The notes beneath the pieces are model-generated. The model did not search any database. It was not told where the DNA came from and saw only the letters and a program-made list of their open reading frames with translations. This document shows, one piece after another, positions 15,218 to 22,304 of a stretch of DNA of 49,782 nt. A program made the translations under genes and the position numbers. The stretch is from a virus. How positions within the stretch are numbered: position 1 is the stretch's first letter; each line of letters opens with the position of its first letter. Location: the IMG/VR virus record IMGVR_UViG_3300042880_001026, positions 1 through 49,782 of that record; one strand, given 5' to 3'.

Positions 15218-15403
15218 TTATATATTACGATTATTATAAAGTTTGTTTATATCAGTATTAGGATTTATTGGTGGTAAGCTTTTGGAAAGTTCTTTTTGCT
15301 TGTTTAGAAAAGTATTTACTCTTTTATTTTTACTAAAAGATTTAAGACTTCTAGCTTTAAGCCATTTAAGGTAGCCGATGGGGTGGAGGATTTGTTGGAG
15401 CAT
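15218..15403 (-). CDS. Small basic protein, 61 aa
   Basis: Lys/Arg-rich, starting MLQQILHPIGYLKWLKARSL. A likely nucleic-acid-binding or structural small protein by charge only. Tightly packed between neighbours (1-2 nt gaps). Confidence 0.5.
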   Translation of the reverse strand: MLQQILHPIGYLKWLKARSLKSFSKNKRVNTFLNKQKELSKSLPPINPNTDINKLYNNRNI

Positions 15404-15405
15404 AA

Positions 15406-15645
15406 TTAATTTAATTTATATTTATCTTTTGCCCTTGCTTTTTTATATCTTTCACCTTCCTTTCTAATTCTAATTTTTTCAGCTAAGTCAATCATACCCT
15501 CAAATTGCTCAGCGTGATTTTCAGGGTCTAGGTTATTTAGTATTACCCATTGCTGGTCAATAAGCTTTTGGTGTTGATCTACAGTTTGGCTGTTGTAGTC
15601 AAGGTTGCTAAACTGGGTTTGTAGAGCTTGTAGTTGGTTGTTCAT
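15406..15645 (-). CDS. Small helical protein, 79 aa
   Basis: Gln-rich, probable coiled coil (LQALQTQFSNLDYNSQTVDQ) ending in a basic tail (KEGERYKKARAKDKYK). Part of the minus-strand operon, 1-nt gap to the upstream gene. Function unknown. Confidence 0.55.
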   Translation of the reverse strand: MNNQLQALQTQFSNLDYNSQTVDQHQKLIDQQWVILNNLDPENHAEQFEGMIDLAEKIRIRKEGERYKKARAKDKYKLN

Positions 15646-15646
15646 A

Positions 15647-15988
15647 TTATTGTTTAATAGACTCGATAAGCTCGAGCCAAGCTTTTGATTTGATCATGAC
15701 AATAGGGGTTGTAAAAGAAAATCTTATACCTGCTCCCTGATCAAAATATTTATTGAAAAAATCTAAATAGGTTTTTTTGTCTGATTTAAACACTTTGTAG
15801 GTTTGAACTTTTTTGTTTAATCCTAATTTAAAACCGTGGAAACTTGCTTTTTCTCTATTTATTATAATTGGTAAAAAGCCATTGTCTAGCAACAACCTTT
15901 CAGCCTCCCAATCAAAAGCCTGTGCCAAGTAATTTGACACACGACCTTTGGTTTTTTGAGATTCAAATAAATTATCAATTCCGATCAT
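15647..15988 (-). CDS. Hypothetical protein, 113 aa
   Basis: Alpha/beta protein (DNLFESQKTKGRVSNYLAQA; later TYKVFKSDKKTYLDFFNKYF). It follows the SSB-like gene by 2 nt, so it may be linked to DNA replication or recombination. The mixed charged pattern resembles small endonuclease folds, but no catalytic motif can be identified. Confidence 0.55.
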   Translation of the reverse strand: MIGIDNLFESQKTKGRVSNYLAQAFDWEAERLLLDNGFLPIIINREKASFHGFKLGLNKKVQTYKVFKSDKKTYLDFFNKYFDQGAGIRFSFTTPIVMIKSKAWLELIESIKQ

Positions 15989-15990
15989 AA

Positions 15991-16638
15991 TTAAAAGGGC
16001 ATTACGGTTGTGATTTCATCGACATTAATTTCTGGCATTTCTAAGTTTACACTTTTAGAAACTTCAGCTTGCAAAGATATTTCAAAAGGGTCTTTGTTTA
16101 ATTCCATAGCTTTTAAATTTACTGGTTTAGAATTAATAATTTCTAATTCTTCTTGTGTTAATTCTCTGTTGTCATCAGTTATTAACTGATAGTCAATTTT
16201 AGTTTTATTGCCTGTTTTTGTAGTAGTTTTGGTAATTTGAATGTCAAATTTAGTCCAGTCATTTTTAACTTTACCAGTTGCAATAGCAAACAAATTTTTT
16301 CTTAAAGTAGCTTGTGTAATTTCCCAAATTTGAACATCTTGGGTATCAATATTTAATATTTTAACAGCCCAAACTAATTTTATGGGGTTTTCATTTTCAA
16401 AAGTTACTTTTAATTTTAAATCTTTTGGAGCAGTTGGAATTGTTCCATCTCCTTTATCTTGTAAGATTAGTTTCTTGCTTTGACCTTCAGCTGGGTTTTC
16501 GATAAAGGCTCTAAAATATGTAAGAACTTCATTTTTAGGAGTTAAAATTCTAAAAACATAAGATCCGTCTTCTGAGAATTTTAAAAAGTTAGATTGTGCG
16601 GATGGTTCACGGTAGCCTGTAGCGAATGGGTTGGACAT
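15991..16638 (-). CDS. Probable single-stranded DNA-binding protein
   Basis: 215 aa from MSNPFATGYREPS (16638); an upstream in-frame ATG would lie inside the structured RNA. The N-terminus (NFLKFSEDGSYVFRILTP) and the acidic C-terminus (LEMPEINVDEITTVMPF) resemble phage SSBs that bind ssDNA through a beta-barrel and recruit partners through an acidic tail ending in a hydrophobic residue. Lying in the replication region beside helicase and initiator supports this. Its leader carries the tRNA-like array. Confidence 0.6.
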   Translation of the reverse strand: MSNPFATGYREPSAQSNFLKFSEDGSYVFRILTPKNEVLTYFRAFIENPAEGQSKKLILQDKGDGTIPTAPKDLKLKVTFENENPIKLVWAVKILNIDTQDVQIWEITQATLRKNLFAIATGKVKNDWTKFDIQITKTTTKTGNKTKIDYQLITDDNRELTQEELEIINSKPVNLKAMELNKDPFEISLQAEVSKSVNLEMPEINVDEITTVMPF

Positions 16639-16673
16639 AAAAATATGTAAAAATAAAAATTTAGCATTAAAAG

Positions 16674-16789
16674 CTAAAATCTGGAGGCAAGAGACTTGCA
16701 CTCTTGCAAAGAACCCACTCTAGATCTCGGTGCCGTTCTAGCATGTACGCCAGTTGCTTGTGTTTATATTTCACCACTCCAGATTTTAG
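16674..16789 (-). ncRNA. Long-helix tRNA-like element (element B)
   Basis: Perfect 13-bp arms CTAAAATCTGGAG (16674-16686) and CTCCAGATTTTAG (16777-16789), with weaker pairing beyond. Directly abutting is a 7-bp hairpin with a 7-nt loop (16687-16707; loop TGCAAGT on the minus strand, T-loop-like). The 5' part on the minus strand (GTGGTGAAATATAAACACA) resembles a tRNA-Leu D-arm that has lost its GG. The internal region does not form a normal anticodon arm. It shares flanks with element A (CAGCTTGAA...TAAAATCTG; AAGCAA[A]CT). Confidence 0.55.
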
Positions 16790-16806
16790 ATTTCAAGCTG
16801 TAAAGG

Positions 16807-16869
16807 TGGACAAGGCAGGAATCGAACCTGCGACCTCCCGTCGGTACTCTACCATTGAGCTACTTGTCC
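16807..16869 (-). tRNA. tRNA-like gene with truncated anticodon arm (63 nt)
   Basis: On the minus strand: acceptor GGACAAG/CTTGTCC, TA, D-arm GCTC-AATGGTA-GAGT, T-arm GCAGG-TTCGATT-CCTGC, discriminator A. These are all canonical. Only 14 nt (ACCGACGGGAGGTC) separate D- and T-arms instead of about 22-23, so a 5-bp anticodon stem plus 7-nt loop cannot be formed. A 3-bp ACC/GGT stem with loop GACGGGA is the best alternative, lacking U33. Amino-acid identity cannot be assigned. CCA is not encoded. Confidence 0.6.
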
Positions 16870-16876
16870 ATTTAGG

Positions 16877-16961
16877 TGAGCTGGGGAGGGGTCGAACCTA
16901 CACCAAAAGATTGCTTTTTATTTTCATCTTGCAAGAAGTGCTACCATTACACTACCAGCTC
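16877..16961 (-). tRNA. tRNA-like gene with aberrant anticodon/variable region (85 nt)
   Basis: Minus strand: acceptor GAGCTGG/CCAGCTC (7 bp), TA, D-arm GTGTAATGGTAGCAC, T-arm GTAGG-TTCGACC-CCTCC (one mismatch), discriminator A. The 36 nt between D- and T-arms match a type II (long variable arm) length, with AAAAG-CAAT-CTTTT as variable stem. The best anticodon arm (TTCTT/GAAAA, loop GCAAGAT) has a C-A mismatch and C at position 33, so decoding is doubtful. Identity not assigned. Confidence 0.6.
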
Positions 16962-16994
16962 ATAATTAGTTTAACGACTTTTGCGGTCGGCTAA

Positions 16995-17207
16995 TTAATC
17001 AGTTACAGGATTCCCAAGTAAAAAATCTAAAAAGTCACAACCATAAATAATAGTTTCTCCAGATTTATTCATTGTCATTGTTTGACCGATCATGAATTTC
17101 CAGAATTTCTGCATTTGTGCTTCGTCTTTGTTTAAATATTCAAAGATTTCTGCCTTAGTCCAATTTTTGTAATAGATTTCTTTTTTCTGTTGTTTGGTTA
17201 GGGTCAT
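16995..17207 (-). CDS. Small hypothetical protein, 70 aa
   Basis: Start at MTLTKQQKKEI (17207), with the upstream in-frame ATG overlapping the membrane-protein gene. N-terminal basic helix and a conserved-looking WTKAEIFEYLNKDEAQMQKFW segment. It is the last gene before the tRNA-like array and likely co-transcribed with it. Confidence 0.55.
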   Translation of the reverse strand: MTLTKQQKKEIYYKNWTKAEIFEYLNKDEAQMQKFWKFMIGQTMTMNKSGETIIYGCDFLDFLLGNPVTD

Positions 17208-17211
17208 AAAA

Positions 17212-17322
17212 TTAAATTTGAAAAATCCAAGGTAAATATAAAAAGAAAGCAAAAATACCAACTAAGATTAAAAAACTTAGTACATTAGTTGCCCATTCAG
17301 GAGGTGAAAATTTAAGATTCAT
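17212..17322 (-). CDS. Small membrane protein, 36 aa
   Basis: ATG 17322 to TAA 17212-17214. A short polar start (MNLKFSPPEWATN), then one transmembrane helix (VLSFLILVGIFAFFLYLPWI). It is 4 nt from the next gene. Could be a small host-membrane effector; no family assigned. Confidence 0.55.
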   Translation of the reverse strand: MNLKFSPPEWATNVLSFLILVGIFAFFLYLPWIFQI

Positions 17323-17323
17323 A

Positions 17324-17449
17324 TTATTGTTTTTTGGCTAAAATTTGCCCCCAAAGCCACGATTGAGGGTGATTAGTTGAATATTGACTCCAACTAGTTA
17401 TCAAATCGTTCCTTTCATAAATATTAAAAGGAAATGTATCTTGTAGCAT
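17324..17449 (-). CDS. Small hypothetical protein, 41 aa
   Basis: ATG 17449, TAA 17324-17326; starts MLQDTFPFNIYERNDLITSW and is Trp/Ser-rich. It is packed 1 nt before the membrane-protein gene. Unknown function. Confidence 0.5.
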   Translation of the reverse strand: MLQDTFPFNIYERNDLITSWSQYSTNHPQSWLWGQILAKKQ

Positions 17450-17450
17450 A

Positions 17451-17537
17451 CTATTGTTTTTTAAGATTATTATAAAGTTCTAACTCTAGGTCTGTTAATG
17501 TGTAGGTTTTGTTGCTGATTGTTACTGTATTAGACAT
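17451..17537 (-). CDS. Very small protein, 28 aa
   Basis: ATG 17537 overlaps the end of the upstream gene by 8 nt (coupled ATGTCTAA junction). The product starts MSNTVTISNKTYTLTDLE, similar in style to the start of the 81-aa protein at 13466-13711, and may be a shortened relative. Confidence 0.45.
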   Translation of the reverse strand: MSNTVTISNKTYTLTDLELELYNNLKKQ

Positions 17538-17835
17538 ACTTATTGATTGTTTTTAATAGATTTTTTTGGCTCTGTATAAATAATTGAATTTCTAAAATAG
17601 CTTCTTCAATTTCTACATATTCAGGCTTTGCCGATCTGTCAATTAACTCATCGTGAGTATAGCCAGCCTCACAAGTATAAGATTTGTATTGATAACCATA
17701 GCCTTGCTCATCTAGCTTTTCAAGTTGATTTGTTAATTGATCTAAAGTAGAATCCAAATCTGCTTCAACATCCTCAAAAAGAGTTTCAAGAGTTGAGGTT
17801 GGTTTTTGGTATTGTCTGAATGTTAGGTTTTGCAT
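17530..17835 (-). CDS. Coiled-coil hypothetical protein, 101 aa
   Basis: Start at MQNLTFRQYQKP (17835); upstream in-frame ATGs fall in the structured leader. Strong coiled-coil pattern (LFEDVEADLDSTLDQLTNQLEKLDEQ) and an acidic middle. First gene of the unit that follows promoter 18032-18004 and RNA element C. Confidence 0.55.
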   Translation of the reverse strand: MQNLTFRQYQKPTSTLETLFEDVEADLDSTLDQLTNQLEKLDEQGYGYQYKSYTCEAGYTHDELIDRSAKPEYVEIEEAILEIQLFIQSQKNLLKTINKYV

Positions 17836-17863
17836 ATTATTATTTACAATTTTAATTGTTTTG

Positions 17864-17961
17864 TAGCTTTTCACCTCCCTATCCCTAGAGTGGAATTGCT
17901 TTAACCGATTAGAGTTAAAACTAGAAAAGCTTGAGGGGTTAACCTGTAAGGTGATTAGCTA
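17864..17961 (-). ncRNA. Structured 5' leader (element C)
   Basis: Terminal arms TAGCTTTTCACCT (17864-17876) and AGGTGATTAGCTA (17949-17961) pair at 11 of 13 positions. An internal hairpin TTTAAC/GTTAAA and a CTAG/CTAG pair add structure. It begins about 36 nt after a strong promoter and ends 28 nt before the ATG at 17835. The outer AGCT-containing helix resembles that of elements A and B, but the T-arm-like hairpin is absent. Confidence 0.45.
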
Positions 17962-18003
17962 AGAAGTTTGGCTGAATCAATCTCTTACTGATTAAGTAAC
18001 TAC

Positions 18004-18032
18004 ATTAAAACAAACAAATTATTTTCTGTCAA
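18004..18032 (-). promoter_or_regulatory. Promoter for element C and 17835-16638 genes
   Basis: TTGACA (18032-18027), 17-bp spacer, TTTAAT (18009-18004). Identical -35/-10 boxes and spacing to the promoter at 14132-14104. Confidence 0.7.
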
Positions 18033-18056
18033 CTTATAAGTAGTGACTTAGTATAA

Positions 18057-18782
18057 CTATAAGTCTTTAATGCGATTAAATACAGTTTCTAGTATATCAT
18101 CAACTACATTTTTAGGATACTCTTTTAGCAAAATATGCCTTGCTTTTTGCAATTCTTTTTCGATTTTTTTCAAACTAATTCCGCTGTTGACTTCTTGCTT
18201 TTGTATTTTAGTTTCATAGACTTTCTTTTCTACTTCTCTTGTCTGGCTATACTGCGAAATAACCTCACCTTTACTTACATTACCAATTATAATACCGTTA
18301 CCTCCATTATCAAACAAATGTCGTGAAATTGGTATAAAAGCGTCACTACCCGCTAAAACAATAGTTTCTTGACCATTCTCTTCCGCTCCTCTTGGTTTAA
18401 AATCACAAGTTGTAGTTGTGTTAAGAATTGCAAATTTTCCAAAGCGGTCGTAGGGTTTTTTTTGATCAATCAAATAATTGTCCGCCATGAGATACATCTG
18501 ATCACCTCTGTTTTTGTCTAGGTAATCTCTGATCCAGTCAAAATGACCTTGAGCTACCTCGTCCATCTCAAACTTATTTATTCTGTCATCGTATTGCTTT
18601 TTTACTATTTCCTTGTCTGTAACGCCTGTAAATCTATTAAAAACCCACTCTTCAAATTCTGGGTAAGGTTTGTGGGTGTTTAAGAATATTTCTTTACTTT
18701 CTCGAGTGACTCGATTTTCGTAATTAAATTTCTCTCGTTTTTCTTTTTTGGTTAGTCTAGTTAGTTTTTTAGTTTTGAACAT
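18057..18782 (-). CDS. Hypothetical protein, 241 aa
   Basis: Start MFKTKKLTRLTKKEKREKF (18782), 1 nt after the preceding gene. Very basic N-terminus, then a mixed alpha/beta region with a Gly-rich turn (LFDNGGNGIIIGNVSKGEV) and a helical C-terminus. The pattern TTTCDFKPRG...TIVLAGSDAFIPISRHLF might be an enzymatic core, but I cannot place it in a family. Located between replication genes and small genes. Confidence 0.55.
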   Translation of the reverse strand: MFKTKKLTRLTKKEKREKFNYENRVTRESKEIFLNTHKPYPEFEEWVFNRFTGVTDKEIVKKQYDDRINKFEMDEVAQGHFDWIRDYLDKNRGDQMYLMADNYLIDQKKPYDRFGKFAILNTTTTCDFKPRGAEENGQETIVLAGSDAFIPISRHLFDNGGNGIIIGNVSKGEVISQYSQTREVEKKVYETKIQKQEVNSGISLKKIEKELQKARHILLKEYPKNVVDDILETVFNRIKDL

Positions 18783-18783
18783 A

Positions 18784-19029
18784 CTATTTTTTAATTTTAA
18801 GGATTTTAGCTTTAAAAAAAGTCTCTTTGTAAATTTTGGTTGATTCACTGCTAACCTCTAAATAGAGATTTTGAAACCAAGTTTTTTGCAACCAACCATT
18901 GTCAAAACAAGCCCAAACAGTTTTGCCTACAAAATGAGGTGACATATCTGATTCGATTTTGATGATTTTTGGCTGGTTGTTATTTATAATTAAATCAGGT
19001 GTGTTATTTGATTTTATTGTTATTTGCAT
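18784..19029 (-). CDS. Hypothetical protein, 81 aa
   Basis: Beta-rich small protein (starts MQITIKSNNTPDLIINNN; middle HFVGKTVWACFDNGWLQKTW) with a basic end. Spacing of 1 nt to both neighbours supports it as a real operon member. Function unknown. Confidence 0.55.
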   Translation of the reverse strand: MQITIKSNNTPDLIINNNQPKIIKIESDMSPHFVGKTVWACFDNGWLQKTWFQNLYLEVSSESTKIYKETFFKAKILKIKK

Positions 19030-19030
19030 A

Positions 19031-19315
19031 CTATTTTAAAAGATTTAAATTGTTATTTACCATAAAATGTTTGTGTGGTACTTTTTTGGCTTCACTGTAC
19101 CACGCTATAAGCATTTTTGAAAGTCTTTCAGCGTAAGTGTCTAGCTCCTTACTAAACTCCTCAAAATCCATAGCTAAATACCTTTGTTTTACTTCTGGGA
19201 ATTTTTGAAAATATTCGGGTAAGTATTTTTGCCAATCCTCTAGTATTTCAAAGTTTTGGCTGTCAATTAGTGAGTAGGTTTTAGTGGGGGTTGGCTGGGT
19301 TGTTATTTTGGGCAT
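19031..19315 (-). CDS. Hypothetical protein, 94 aa
   Basis: Helical protein (EDWQKYLPEYFQKFPEVKQRY and FEEFSKELDTYAERLSKML). No membrane segment or motif; likely a small accessory factor. Confidence 0.55.
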   Translation of the reverse strand: MPKITTQPTPTKTYSLIDSQNFEILEDWQKYLPEYFQKFPEVKQRYLAMDFEEFSKELDTYAERLSKMLIAWYSEAKKVPHKHFMVNNNLNLLK

Positions 19316-19325
19316 ATTTTACTTA

Positions 19326-19406
19326 TTACCATTTACAAATTCCTAGTTCACCAGTGTCTTTGTAGGTGATTAGGGCTTGTTGTTGGGTTGGGGTTAGTGG
19401 GTACAT
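19326..19406 (-). CDS. Possible micro-protein, 26 aa
   Basis: ATG 19406 to TAA 19326-19328 in the gap between two operon genes (2 and 10 nt spacing). Starts MYPLTPTQQQALITYKDTGE. Too short for homology by eye; called on spacing. Confidence 0.35.
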   Translation of the reverse strand: MYPLTPTQQQALITYKDTGELGICKW

Positions 19407-19408
19407 AG

Positions 19409-19633
19409 TTATTTAATAAACTTTATAAAATCATCTTTATTATTTGTTTTTAAACAGCCTAATTCTTCTTCTCTGTAATTTTTACCTTCTGTGTCTTTTA
19501 AAGAATAAATTAGCACATTTTTTTTATTTAGATAAAACTTAACAATTTCACATAATATAAGTTTTGCTTGCCGAGAGCCTGTTATTTTACGATAAATATA
19601 AACTTTATCACCAACTGCGTATTTATTATTCAT
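19409..19633 (-). CDS. Small SH3-like/KOW-like hypothetical protein, 74 aa
   Basis: The opening NNKYAVGDKVYIYRKITGSR, then a string of short strands, resembles small SH3-barrel proteins that bind nucleic acid or protein tails. The C-terminus is basic. It lies 1 nt after the 143-aa gene. Fold assignment is tentative. Confidence 0.55.
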   Translation of the reverse strand: MNNKYAVGDKVYIYRKITGSRQAKLILCEIVKFYLNKKNVLIYSLKDTEGKNYREEELGCLKTNNKDDFIKFIK

Positions 19634-19634
19634 A

Positions 19635-20066
19635 CTACTTCAACAATTCTTTAATAATTTCTATCAATTCCTGCAAAACTTGATCTGGTTCTCGGTCGAT
19701 GAGTGGCTGTAGTACTTTGCCATTTCCATCTTCAGCAAAACAAAGATTATTTTGTTCAAATTCATATATTTGCAATCCAAGGAGATTTTGCAAACCCAAT
19801 AAGATTTGGCGAATTTGTGGGGCTTGGATTTTAAAGCACCAATCGTCTGTAATTGTGGTTGCTATACATGCTCCAGTTCTGTCTAATGTCATCAATGAGC
19901 CAGTATCGCTGATATAGTTTTCATTATAATTTATTTTTGTTTCTTCGACGACATCTGTCATAAAAATAACAGTGTCACTCTCAACCTCCAACTTCAAACC
20001 ATATTTCTGGTTGAGTTGGGGTAAAAGTTCGTGGATTGTTTGGTGGAGGGTGTAGGTGTTAGACAT
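19635..20066 (-). CDS. Hypothetical protein, 143 aa, possible paralogue of 14374-14904
   Basis: Layout matches the 176-aa product: LHQTIHELLPQLNQKYGLKL, a beta-type middle, and a helical C-terminus (VLQELIEIIKELLK). Its start has the common ATG-TCT context. A promoter lies 18-46 nt upstream, so it heads its own transcription unit. Function unknown. Confidence 0.6.
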   Translation of the reverse strand: MSNTYTLHQTIHELLPQLNQKYGLKLEVESDTVIFMTDVVEETKINYNENYISDTGSLMTLDRTGACIATTITDDWCFKIQAPQIRQILLGLQNLLGLQIYEFEQNNLCFAEDGNGKVLQPLIDREPDQVLQELIEIIKELLK

Positions 20067-20083
20067 AAATTTGAATTGCTTTT

Positions 20084-20112
20084 AATAAGACACTACTTTA
20101 AAGTATTGTCAA
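20084..20112 (-). promoter_or_regulatory. Promoter for 20066 and downstream genes
   Basis: TTGACA (20112-20107), 17-bp spacer, CTTATT (20089-20084), or TTATTA with an 18-bp spacer. The spacer contains the perfect palindrome TACTTTAAAGTA, a possible operator. The related promoter at 14132 has the similar but imperfect TACTAAAAAGTA there. Confidence 0.55.
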
Positions 20113-20135
20113 ATCTTGCCTTGGCTGAGTAAGTA

Positions 20136-20252
20136 TTATATCAATTTACTTTTATCTGTTAAGATTTTAAAAATTATTATTGCTTGTTGTTTTAAGGTAA
20201 ATTTTCCTAAGTGTGGTAAAATTCTTTTTAACCTTGTTATTTTATTATTCAT
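20136..20252 (-). CDS. Small basic protein, 38 aa
   Basis: ATG 20252 overlaps the end of the helicase gene by 8 nt, suggesting coupling; stop at 20136-20138. Lys/Arg/Ile-rich (MNNKITRLKRILPHLGKFTL). May bind nucleic acid or helicase. Confidence 0.5.
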   Translation of the reverse strand: MNNKITRLKRILPHLGKFTLKQQAIIIFKILTDKSKLI

Positions 20253-21441
20253 AAGATTGGGTTGAAGGGTTGTAGCTTAATGATTCTTTTACAAAAAAGC
20301 CGAACATTCGGTCTTTTGCTAATTTTAACCACCTTTCGTTTTTACTGTTTTTGTAGATTAAAAATACTAAATCACTGTCTTGCTCTATGCTTCCAGATTC
20401 TCTCAAGTCTTGTATTTCAGGCTCTTCTCTAGTTAAAGAGGCTCTGCCTAACTGAGCTAAAATAATGATTGTTATTTTTAATTCTTTGGCTAATAATTTC
20501 AGTTCTCTTGTAATCTCTCCTATTTCGATATGGCGAGGTTTTGTGCTGTTTGTTTTGATCAATTGGAGATAGTCAACTAAAACAAATTTAAGATTGTTTT
20601 TAGTCTTTTCTTTTCTAATTGTAGTACAAATTTGAGCTAATTCAAACTGGTTATCTACCATTTTAAGATTTAGGCTATCCATTTTTTGACTTCCAATTGC
20701 GTATTTATCTGAGCTATATTTTGCTATTTTCTCTTGAGTTTCTGGGTTGCCTAAACTCATACAATCAATAAAAGACAAACCAGATAAACTGGATAAAATC
20801 CTTGCGGACATAGTGTAGTTGTCCATTTCCAAATTAAAAATTAAAGTTTGATTATTTTGACTTAGATTTTTGACTAAACTAAAAAGAAAAGTTGACTTTC
20901 CAATTCCTGAGTAGCCTCCTATTGTACATAATTGACCTTCGCTAAAACCACCAAAACTAGAATCAAAATTACTAAATCCTGTTTTTGTAAGTTTGTTTAA
21001 ATTTTGAGTTGAACTGGTTAAGCTACTTTCCACTACTTCTTGAATTGTCCATGGCGTTGTCTCGTCCAATATTTGGGCTTTTTCTTCAGCCTCTAGTATC
21101 TTTGCCTTGGCTAGCCTAAAATCTTTCAAATCTGCTATGTTTTGTGTGGTTCTAAGCAAATAATCTTCCTTCAAATGGTGTAACATTTCTTTTTCCTTGG
21201 TATAATGTACTGATTGAGCAATGCACCCAAGCAAATAATCTTGGCTATTTTCTAAGTTATCTAAATTTACAAAACTCCAGTCAACTACTCTATTTTGGCT
21301 ATTCTCATCTTTTATTTTTTGGATTATTTTTTGGTTAATATCAGTAAAAAATTCAGATAAAAGCCGACTACTAAGTGTTTTTTGTTTTTCAACCGTGTCT
21401 GCTAAAAGCAAGTTTCCGATTATTGTTTGTTCAATGTTCAT
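20245..21441 (-). CDS. dnaB: DnaB-type replicative helicase
   Basis: 398 aa. Hexameric 5'-3' helicase that unwinds phage DNA at the fork. Residues 1-100 resemble the helical DnaB N-terminal domain (starts MNIEQTIIGNLLLADTVEKQ). The RecA-like core has Walker A GGYSGIGKST at 175-184 and Walker B-type FVLVDYLQLI near residue 285, and continues to QLGRASLTREEPEIQDLRESG, a DnaB-typical region. It follows the initiator gene by 2 nt, a standard initiator/loader-helicase pair. Slightly short compared with cellular DnaB (about 450-470). Confidence 0.88.
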   Translation of the reverse strand: MNIEQTIIGNLLLADTVEKQKTLSSRLLSEFFTDINQKIIQKIKDENSQNRVVDWSFVNLDNLENSQDYLLGCIAQSVHYTKEKEMLHHLKEDYLLRTTQNIADLKDFRLAKAKILEAEEKAQILDETTPWTIQEVVESSLTSSTQNLNKLTKTGFSNFDSSFGGFSEGQLCTIGGYSGIGKSTFLFSLVKNLSQNNQTLIFNLEMDNYTMSARILSSLSGLSFIDCMSLGNPETQEKIAKYSSDKYAIGSQKMDSLNLKMVDNQFELAQICTTIRKEKTKNNLKFVLVDYLQLIKTNSTKPRHIEIGEITRELKLLAKELKITIIILAQLGRASLTREEPEIQDLRESGSIEQDSDLVFLIYKNSKNERWLKLAKDRMFGFFVKESLSYNPSTQSYE

Positions 21442-21443
21442 AC

Positions 21444-22301
21444 TTAATCAATTAAAATTACTTTCCACTGGGGGAAATACTCAGCATAATGGGCAAGCTC
21501 TCTTTGTAGCTCCTCTTCGGTTGCAAACTTACTCCTACTCATTCGATACACATTTTCAGGTTCTTGTTTATTTTCAACTTCACCTAAATTTAAAAGTTCT
21601 CCGATATAATCGCAGTCACCTTTCGAGTTTGACCTCCTAAACAAAAAGTCAAGCTTAGCTAATTCAGCTGGTTCACCATTCTTGGGTTTGTTTGCCCACC
21701 AGTTAGGGTGGTTTAGATTTCTAATTGCAGTTTTGATTTCGTCTAGGTTGTAGTGTGTCAACCAAAATTCAAAATTCTTTTTCCAGCCTACAGCGGTTTT
21801 GAAATTCTTAGAAAAAGTTTCGTTGTAGAAATTTAGTATTTCTTGAGCCTCCAAATTAACTTCTACACTCTTAACAGGTTTATCATTATTAACATTCTTG
21901 TTATTGGCGTGCTGTTTGATTGTTGTTTGATTGCTGTTTGATTGTTGTTTGATTTCACTATTGATTGCAATGCTAACTAACTCATCATAGTTATTTATTG
22001 ATATAATAAAGCCAAATGGCTGTCGATTGATTGCAATATTGATTGCTGAATTTTTATCGGAAAGTAATTTTAAACTTCTTTCTATTGTCGTTCTTGTAAA
22101 ACCAACATTTTTTAAATTTGAAGATAAAAATAAAGATTGCCCTCTTTTAAGTTGGTAAGAAATGTTTTTATTTCCGTGTCTAATAAATTCAGGATAGGTC
22201 ATATCCTCATTTCTTGCTCTTATCATTATTTCCATAAAAATAAGACGAGTTGCAGTGTCCATTTTAAGACACTCTGTTGTGATTGGTTGTTTCCAGTGCA
22301 T
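21444..22301 (-). CDS. Replication initiator / helicase loader (wHTH plus DnaD-like region)
   Basis: 285 aa. N-terminal third is a winged-helix DNA-binding region with a GFTRTTIERSLKLLSDKNS recognition-helix pattern. A Gln/Asn/Ser-rich linker follows (about residues 118-140). The C-terminal part (ILNFYNETFSKNFKTAVGWK, then NLDEIKTAIRNLNHPNWWAN and DFLFRRSNSKG) resembles DnaD/DnaT-like or phage replisome-organiser domains. It sits immediately upstream of the DnaB-like gene, so it probably melts the origin and loads the helicase. A cloverleaf-like hairpin ends 3 nt before its ATG. Confidence 0.75.
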   Translation of the reverse strand: MHWKQPITTECLKMDTATRLIFMEIMIRARNEDMTYPEFIRHGNKNISYQLKRGQSLFLSSNLKNVGFTRTTIERSLKLLSDKNSAINIAINRQPFGFIISINNYDELVSIAINSEIKQQSNSNQTTIKQHANNKNVNNDKPVKSVEVNLEAQEILNFYNETFSKNFKTAVGWKKNFEFWLTHYNLDEIKTAIRNLNHPNWWANKPKNGEPAELAKLDFLFRRSNSKGDCDYIGELLNLGEVENKQEPENVYRMSRSKFATEEELQRELAHYAEYFPQWKVILID

Positions 22302-22304
22302 AGG

